From Pristionchus mayeri (Eukaryota > Nematoda > Chromadorea > Rhabditida > Neodiplogasteridae), in contig BTRK01000001.1 of assembly GCA_036245805.1 (NCBI GenBank), positions 35,288,758 through 35,352,757 of the forward strand: a DNA stretch of 64,000 nt, in the 5' to 3' direction. A program made the translations under genes and the position numbers. Shown here in pieces: positions 57,901-64,000 of the stretch (positions are counted from its first letter, which is position 1; every line of letters starts with the position of its first letter). The notes beneath the pieces were generated by a model. The model had not been told where the DNA came from. It worked only from the letters and a program-made list of their open reading frames with translations, and made no database searches.

Positions 57901-60900
57901 GTATCGAATGCGTGATCTACCTGATCAAAGCAGCCGGCGAAGAGTGGAATGGCGATGGAGGGGAAGAAGTCGGTGTTGTGCTGGCGGGTGCGCAGGTTGT
58001 AGTCGTACCTGAGTGGGCGGGATGTTTATTGATTAATCGTTCGCCGTGACCTACCATCCCTTGGCTTCGGGCTTGTAGAAGACGTCCCGGAACGTGGTCT
58101 TGAAAGAGGTGTACTTGTCTTGCCACATTCGCTCCTTGTTTACGTTTCCTGTACGCACATATCGATCGATTTGACTCCGGTGACGGCTTACCGAATTCGC
58201 TGTGGAAGAAGGACATAATGTTGAGGTTGTAGCAGAGGAAGGCGTTCAGGTCGACGGGGGCTATCTCAGTAGTGCGGATATTCAGCAGAATCTTGCTATC
58301 GGGATTGGAGAACCTGAATCATTAACCGATGAATTTCGGGATAGCGGAACGATTATGGATAATACATTTCGACGCAAACTGTTTTGGATAAGCCATATCG
58401 CTTCTCGTGTCCAGAGGTGCTAACCGACTAACCGAAATACTGTTCGGTTAGTGGATTGTCCCCTAACCGAACTACGATCCCCACTATGAATCAGGAGAGA
58501 TTGCCACAGCGGCGCACCATCTCGTGCTGAAGTCCCAGCCGGACTCGGCCGCGCTGCCGATATCGCGATAGAAGACCTGCTGGCGACCCTTGGAGGGGAA
58601 GGTGGCGGCCATCGTAGAGTCTTCACGGAAGGACTCGGGCCTGGAGGACTCGGTTATTGATACCACAATTGCTTCGTGGTTAGTATTAGTGATGTATCTC
58701 TTGACTAAGTTTGAATTAAAATGTATCAAGAAAGGCTGCCAGGGGTGAGAGTGAATGGAGTTGTTCCTCATTGTATGTACCTGGGCACGTTGGCCTCTGA
58801 GCGGTACTGGTATATGGTGTGGTTGACGCCGTCGACGTCGATGGTAACGTTGCGGTTGAGGCTCCAGAATTCAAACTCTTTTTCGAGCTTCGGCAGCATG
58901 TCAAATAAGAACGTCTTGTTGCGAGTGGCCTGCAATGGCAAAGGTACATCCCGTCTTCGGGAATGTGTTCGCGGGAGAACATTGTTAGAAGCCTGTGTAA
59001 ATTTGGGCGGATTTGGGCCCAAAATTCAATGATTTGGCCCTGCACTGTGGAGAAATGCATTGAGTAGTGTTGGAGAGCTCATGTGCTTATAACATATATC
59101 CACGAATGACCTATTATTTTCCATTAAAAATCGAAAGGGAAGTCTATGCGGAAGGAGAAGAACCATCGCTTGCCTCATAGTACTCGTAGACCATGGCTGT
59201 GAGCAGGGGCGGTTGCGATCGCTGGAGGTAGTAGACGCGACCGCCGTTGGGAATGAAGCCGAATCGCTCGACGATCGAGCCGAAGTTCTCCAGCATTCCG
59301 CGCGTGGTCTCGTACATGCCGGAAGCGAGCAGACCCTGGAATTAGATGATGTCATTGAAGATCGTATTTTTTTCATAAATCCCCACTCTTCAATAGTCGA
59401 AGGATGCATCATGGCTTGAGGTAGAGATGGAAGAAGCAGTGATGAGGTTACCTTGACGATCCAGTACGTGTCCCAGTAGTAGAACTCGCGAAAGCGGCCG
59501 CCCGGCGCGATGAAGTTGTTGGGTACGTGCAGCAGCGAGAAGCGCTCGGGCTCATCACGAACCTAAAGAAAGATAACATTGATATCTCCATTCCAATCGC
59601 TATCCTGCATTGCCGAATGACAAGAGATCGACTAGCAGTGAGAGATCTCACCATCGGTTTGATGTTCCTGCACAGCTCCTTCCAGATGTTGTGGAGATTG
59701 AGCGCGAACGCTTGCATCTTGCTGTCAGTAATGCCCCCGAAGGCAGCCGGCGTAGGAATCCAGTCGGGCACATCGCATCTGATGAGACAATATTGACGAT
59801 GATTGAAGGAAGTTATCGTGTTTACTGCACGATTAGAGCATTTCCGCTTAGACGTGTTTGTGTGAGTACACCATCTGATATCAAATGTGAGATACCAGGT
59901 CAGATGATCAGATGTTTTCTCGTAAGTGATAACTTGACGTCATTGAGTCGTCCTTTTTTTCCTCCCTCCTCTACCCCACCACTACAAATCGGCTATAGCA
60001 AGCGTAAGAGGATCAGCGCCAGCTAGCATAGAGGATCAAGAGCTAGTAGGAAGTGGGGGTTAAGGGTAATAAAAATGCGATCATCTAGATGGATCATATG
60101 ATGGATGCGGGTTTGCACTCTGAATGCACAGCTTACTGTAGTTCGATTATGACGAAACATCATGAAATGAAAATCATTGAACGATGTCTAGAGTACACCT
60201 AATCCGAGAAGTGCAAAATGCTTCTGATGACAGGGGTTTGTGCTCTCAACGCGCAGCTTACTATCGTTCTATATGATGAAATATCATAAAATGGTGTAAC
60301 TCACTTCTCCAACTCGTGTCCCTCCTGGTCGAAATGCTGCTCGACGAAGGCGCGCAGCTGCTCCGGGTCGATGTCCTCGTTCTTGGGCGGAAAGCGCGTC
60401 TCGAAATCGGCCATGATCTCGTCCTCCGTGCGGTTCACCTGCACGATTGGGATTGATTGCATAATACTAATAATAGCCTGTGGACATTGCTTTCTTCTGT
60501 CTAACTTATGACAACGTGCAGAGACCATAGAGGGATTCCCGAGTTGCACGGGTAGAGGGATGATCTACGAAAGTGCTGGGAATTGGAGGGAACCTTGATA
60601 GGCCGATCGACGAAGGTTTTCGAGTCGGGAAAGAGGTGGTGGAGGTTGACGGACGCGAGCAGTCGACCGGAGCAGTAGATCTTGGACCGGCCCGGAGCTG
60701 ACGTCTCGTCGCATACCTGAAGAAGTTGATATGTGAACTACAACCATAAAATAATTCCGGCACCTAGATGCTGTCTTGTAATTGGGGAAGCATGACGGAA
60801 GTGCATGTATGACTCAGACCTACCTCGACGGTGGGTTCCTCGGGGATGTTATCGAAGATGCCCAGTGGCTTGGCAGTGGTGGTGGTGACTGCGTCTGTCT

Positions 60901-63900
60901 CCTCCTTCGGCTCCCCTTTGGTCGTTGGTTTGGCTGTGGATGCAGCCGGCGCAGCCTCGGTTACGAGCACATGGTGCCCCTCGACGGCTTTATCGGGAGT
61001 GGTCTCGGGCTGCAAGAGTGTTGTCAAATTGATTTATTTCCTCTGTCGATTCCTCCGAAAACTGCCACACTTTGGAATGATCTCTTAATCGTCTTTGTAG
61101 TTAGCAATTACGCTACGATAATTGAGAATCGGTTTACACAGTGTGGCAGTTTTCTGCGTGAGACGACTGACTATCATCGCTCTAGGAACTCACACCACCA
61201 AAAGATTGCAACAGTCACGTCTAATAGCGAATGAAGTTTTTCATTACACTACCGCAATATTTGAGAGTCTTTTAGACAGTGTGACAGTATTTTTCTCTCG
61301 TATTGGTCTACTCACCAATTCGATCGGTTTCGACGTTGCGGAAATGCCCGCAACTAGCTCTGATTCATCGATTGGGCCGGGCTCGGGCAGTTCCAAGAGC
61401 GAAGAGGCTGGCGATCTGAAAATTGGGATAATTTCCCGATGTGGCATCAACTTGTGATGGTCGAAATATCATTCAATCGTAAAATTGACCCTATTATCTA
61501 CGGTCATCGTTTTTGTGCGAGCACGCGTTCGCCTCGTTAAAGGAGGGAGTGGTGCGGAACGATCGAGAAGTTGTAGTGCATGAGTCAAACTGACTTGGCT
61601 GGCTCGAGCGGCAGGATGATCTCCTCGCGTCTCGATCGGGTGGGATTCGCACCGACGCATGCGGCCAGCAGCGCCAGAGTGAGGGCAACCGACCGCATTG
61701 TTGACGAGGGGGAGCTACGAATGAACCGGAGACGGACGAGCTACGTGAGAGGGGAGAGGAAAGACGAGCAGAGGAGATCTGAAGAGGATTCGACACGTTC
61801 AAGAAACGATACCAAAATATCTTCATGCCATGCACTGTCACGACCGATCGAGCTGCGAGAGAAGTGCATGGAATGAATGAGGAGACCGTAGATGGGCGGC
61901 ACTTTTTGGGGGTTGTGCGTCCAAAAAATCAGGGAATGATGCATAGAAATGAGTAATGTAAAGGAAAAAGGGGGGATGGGCCAATTATCAAAGAAGTGTC
62001 GTGGTATCGTTCCTCGAACTCCAGATCGGAAACGGTGGATGCTAGAGCGGATATTTAAACACATCGCATCGACGAAAAGGAAAACGAAATGATCTCATCG
62101 GGCGGGTAACTGGTAGATCGGATAACAGTAGTGCGAGAGGAGAAGAGAGGAAAAGAAGAGACGCAAGAGTGATTATAACTGGATCATTGCCGAGCGTTCT
62201 CTCACCCACCCAACACCAACCATCGACTACCCTTGGCGAGAAGAGTTTACGCCATCCCTCTTCCACTTCCCACCTATTCTCCCAGTTGCACTTGATAGTG
62301 TAAACGACTGCACTGTGCGAGAGTATCTCCCGAGGTTATCCACGATGATAGCGGTGACAAGGCGACGCGTGATCCTCCGCAGATTACACGCTCTCTAGTA
62401 TTGTCTATCCGCAGATAGAGCATATGAGAAGAAGCGCGGAAAGAGTCTTATGTATGGAAGTGAACAGAGGAAGAAAAGGAAAAACTGCAATTTATCAGTG
62501 CGAATATTGGAGCATTCCCATTGTTGTCTACTGAGTAACGATGATAGAGGAATTGATAAATCGATCATCAAATGATCAATTATTGGGAATGAAAGGAAAA
62601 GGCTATTCGATATCTGCACTAAGGTCCGTATCCGGGCTCCCTAAAAAGGGGCGTAAATGTTTTGGCACATCTAAGAGCGCGGCGGCGTCAAATTTGTTTG
62701 ATCAACTACCTAACGTTGGGGGGTGCGCGAGTGGCATTGTAACAGCGCCCACTGACCACTCACTCTACTCTATAGGATTGTTTCGGTAGAGCGGCGAGGG
62801 AGGAGGAGGAGGACGACTTTCGAGAGTGAGATTGAACGGGCGATTGATAGATAGGGAGAGGCAGCAGTGAAAAGCCGATTCTCGTGGGGGAGTAGCGGGG
62901 CGTTGATATAGGCCAGGTGACGGGCGCTGTTAACAAAGAGGTTTTGTGTGGCATATGATCGCGATCAGTCGACGACGACAATAGGATGGAAGAAGAGAAC
63001 AACGTGTGCGTTGCGTTGAGAGATGCGTAACCTTTGTCGAGGGGTGATAGGAGGATCAGCAACCCCTTTGTATGGATATCGTCACGAGCAGCGACAACAC
63101 GCGAAACCTTTGTAGAAAAGCGCTTTTAGAAAACACGAAAGCAATAAATACGAACACGCAATACACCATCCCTTTCTCATGTGATCTTTATTGGTTCAAC
63201 AATATTGAATGGAGGGCAACGGCGTAGGGTTAGATGAACACGTGGTGTCTAATGGGAAACGGGAATGGCGGTGGTGGTGGTGATGGTTGGTTGAGGGGGG
63301 AGAGGAAGTATCCACCCTGTTGTTTGAAGACAACGAGAGGAGTTCCGGTTGACTTTTAGAGACGAGAAATGAGGTGTGATAAGCCACTGCCCCCCGCTCG
63401 CTAACCCGCTTAATGCAGAGACAAGCGTTCGCGTCAGGTTTAAACGGAATTGAGAGGAATGGCCGAGTTTTTGTCCAAAATCGGTACCGCGTGGGGGCGC
63501 TTTTCGAAGAGAGGAGGCAGGCAGCAACTAAATAGCGTGCGAAAGTGCAGTAATCAGTGCGGCGCATCGTAACCGAATAGGGGCGAAGCAGCGTAGGCAA
63601 TTCGACTGCGGAGATCACATGGAGGGAAAGGAATGGCGAGGGAATTAGTTGAGATCAGAGAACGATCGCTTAGGTAGCGATTGATGAGTAAAGAAGAACA
63701 GAGGAAAAGAAGGGAAAAGTGAAGCGAATGAAAGAGACACGAACTAATCAATATCGGTAATCGATTCATCAATCGATTTCAGGCGTGATCGAGCACTACG
63801 GTATCGAGCCGATCCAGGTGGACCTGGTGATGGCGTCGCTGGAGAATGCGATCGCCTCGACGGGCGGATTCTGCGCCGGCCGCAGCTTCGTCGTCGGCCA

Positions 63901-64000
63901 CCAGCGACTGTCTGGTGAGGAGATATCGATTGGCTACCGTAATCAGGACATTCGTTGCAGGACTCGGCTACTGTTTCTCCGCCTCGCTCCCGCCTCTACT
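51983..64000 (+). CDS. SPTLC1: Serine palmitoyltransferase subunit 1 (partial, cut by window edge)
   Basis: Exons 51983-52035, 52361-52477, 52949-53043, 53328-53448, 53708-53776, 53947-54064, 55281-55402, 55641-55754, 55818-55875, 63783-63914 and 63961-64000+ join in phase. Visible are a membrane helix ([15 protein letters not shown]), the [10 protein letters not shown] motif, [19 protein letters not shown] (with the Cys equivalent to human C133), [42 protein letters not shown] and [13 protein letters not shown]1 partners LCB2 in the ER to start sphingolipid synthesis; it lacks the PLP lysine, which LCB2 supplies. The first ATG in the frame is 52012, but alignment suggests the protein starts upstream (HRW...), so the true start is unresolved. 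Intron 9 is 7.9 kb and contains a trehalase gene. Confidence 0.92.
52494..52616. mobile_element. Short poly-C MITE in SPTLC1 intron
   Basis: Inverted ends GCACTTCTTAGATAAT and AAGAAGTGCC enclose a C-run, CACTCATTTCTAGGTAT and a G-run. Related to the ends of 26071-27069 and to 61898-62000. Confidence 0.65.
54047..54356 (+). repeat. Partial duplications of SPTLC1 exon 6 end with its splice donor
   Basis: TCTTCGTCGATAAGGGTA appears at the real exon end (54049 on), again near 54130 and again near 54261. The third copy continues for about 90 bp into matching intron sequence. Each copy carries a GGTA donor-like site. Confidence 0.85.
54965..55125. repeat. Dispersed repeat copy in SPTLC1 intron 6
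   Basis: Resembles 26796-26965 (GGTTGAAG...ATACCG..GGGGT..AAGGGT block and the mirrored end ACCACCTATG). Judged by eye. Confidence 0.5.
56402..61698 (-). CDS. tre: Trehalase (GH37), secreted and probably GPI-anchored, nested in SPTLC1 intron 9
   Basis: Eighteen exons chain in phase to 726 aa: 61698-61595, 61415-61316, 61009-60824, 60716-60594, 60438-60305, 59778-59652, 59562-59452, 59335-59174, 58929-58781, 58640-58518, 58313-58192, 58148-58055, 58008-57921, 57849-57767, 57550-57452, 57265-57202, 56773-56693 and 56632-56402. A signal peptide ([17 protein letters not shown]) and a Thr/Pro/Glu-rich stretch precede the GH37 domain. Both signatures are present: [15 protein letters not shown] and [10 protein letters not shown]. 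So are the likely catalytic Asp (ESGWDFS) and Glu (WEKYN). The tail is Ser/Ala-rich and ends in a hydrophobic GPI-type segment. It hydrolyses trehalose outside the cell. Two introns use GC donors. Confidence 0.95.
61898..62000. mobile_element. Short poly-C MITE upstream of trehalase
   Basis: Reverse-oriented relative of 52494-52616, with GGCACTTTTTGG at one end and AAAGAAGTGTC at the other, about 200 bp upstream of the trehalase ATG. Confidence 0.6.
62001..63782. other. Rest of SPTLC1 intron 9 upstream of trehalase
   Basis: Should contain the trehalase promoter. Several open frames on both strands lack domains or splice context. No RNA gene or repeat copy recognised. It ends with the ATCGATTTCAG acceptor of SPTLC1. 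Confidence 0.5.

Noticed and set aside
1..64000. CRISPR arrays, rRNA genes, bacterial operon features
   Set aside because: None present; the tandem repeats lack repeat-spacer structure, and gene structure is eukaryotic throughout.

Overview
The window is nematode nuclear DNA. It holds a canonical 127-residue major sperm protein gene, many short introns with TTTCAG-type acceptors, start codons placed directly behind splice-acceptor motifs (as expected for spliced-leader trans-splicing), closely spaced same-strand genes that look like an operon, and an RTE-type retrotransposon. A rhabditid or diplogastrid nematode fits; I cannot name the species. Exon models were built by hand from reading frame, GT/GC-AG sites and phase continuity. 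Most chain through without a phase break, so coordinates should be good to a base or two, but none has transcript support.

Layout. 1-1.39 kb: end of a ~376-bp tandem satellite. 1.41-1.81 kb: an inverted-repeat element with a tRNA-like core. 2.24-3.06 kb (+): msp gene with TATA box. 3.86-9.45 kb (-): a 19-exon C2H2 zinc-finger protein with an RGG-rich tail, divergent from the next block. 9.78-25.83 kb (+): six consecutive same-strand genes, probably one or more operons: RCL1-like, an unrecognised 286-aa protein, RNase H2 subunit C, a torsin AAA+ ATPase, RPF1 and NDUFB2. An apparently intact RTE-like retrotransposon sits in the torsin intron that splits the Walker B region. 25.8-28.6 kb: repeats. 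28.6-40.35 kb (-): Vav-type Rho GEF (CH, acidic Tyr motifs, DH, PH, C1, SH3-like, SH2 pieces). 40.6-46.1 kb: coding-like scraps, a large nested palindromic element, an orphan ORF and a decayed RTE 3' fragment. 46.5-50.74 kb (-): ASCC1. 52.0 kb to the window edge (+): SPTLC1, cut by the edge. Its ninth intron is 7.9 kb and holds a complete GPI-type trehalase gene on the opposite strand (56.4-61.7 kb).

Functionally the (+) cluster is housekeeping: 18S pre-rRNA processing (RCL1), 60S assembly (RPF1), RNA-DNA hybrid removal (RNASEH2C), ER/nuclear-envelope chaperoning (torsin) and complex I (NDUFB2). Repeated short inverted-repeat elements are scattered through introns and spacers. One ~85-bp family carries two perfect TGACGTCA sites per well-preserved copy.

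The most unusual observations are the Vav gene, which lacks the SH2 FLVR exon and most of the C-terminal SH3 and has two non-AG splice acceptors; the trehalase nested in SPTLC1; duplicated exon ends with splice donors in two genes; TACGGTA-type motifs just inside introns; and the nested palindromes.
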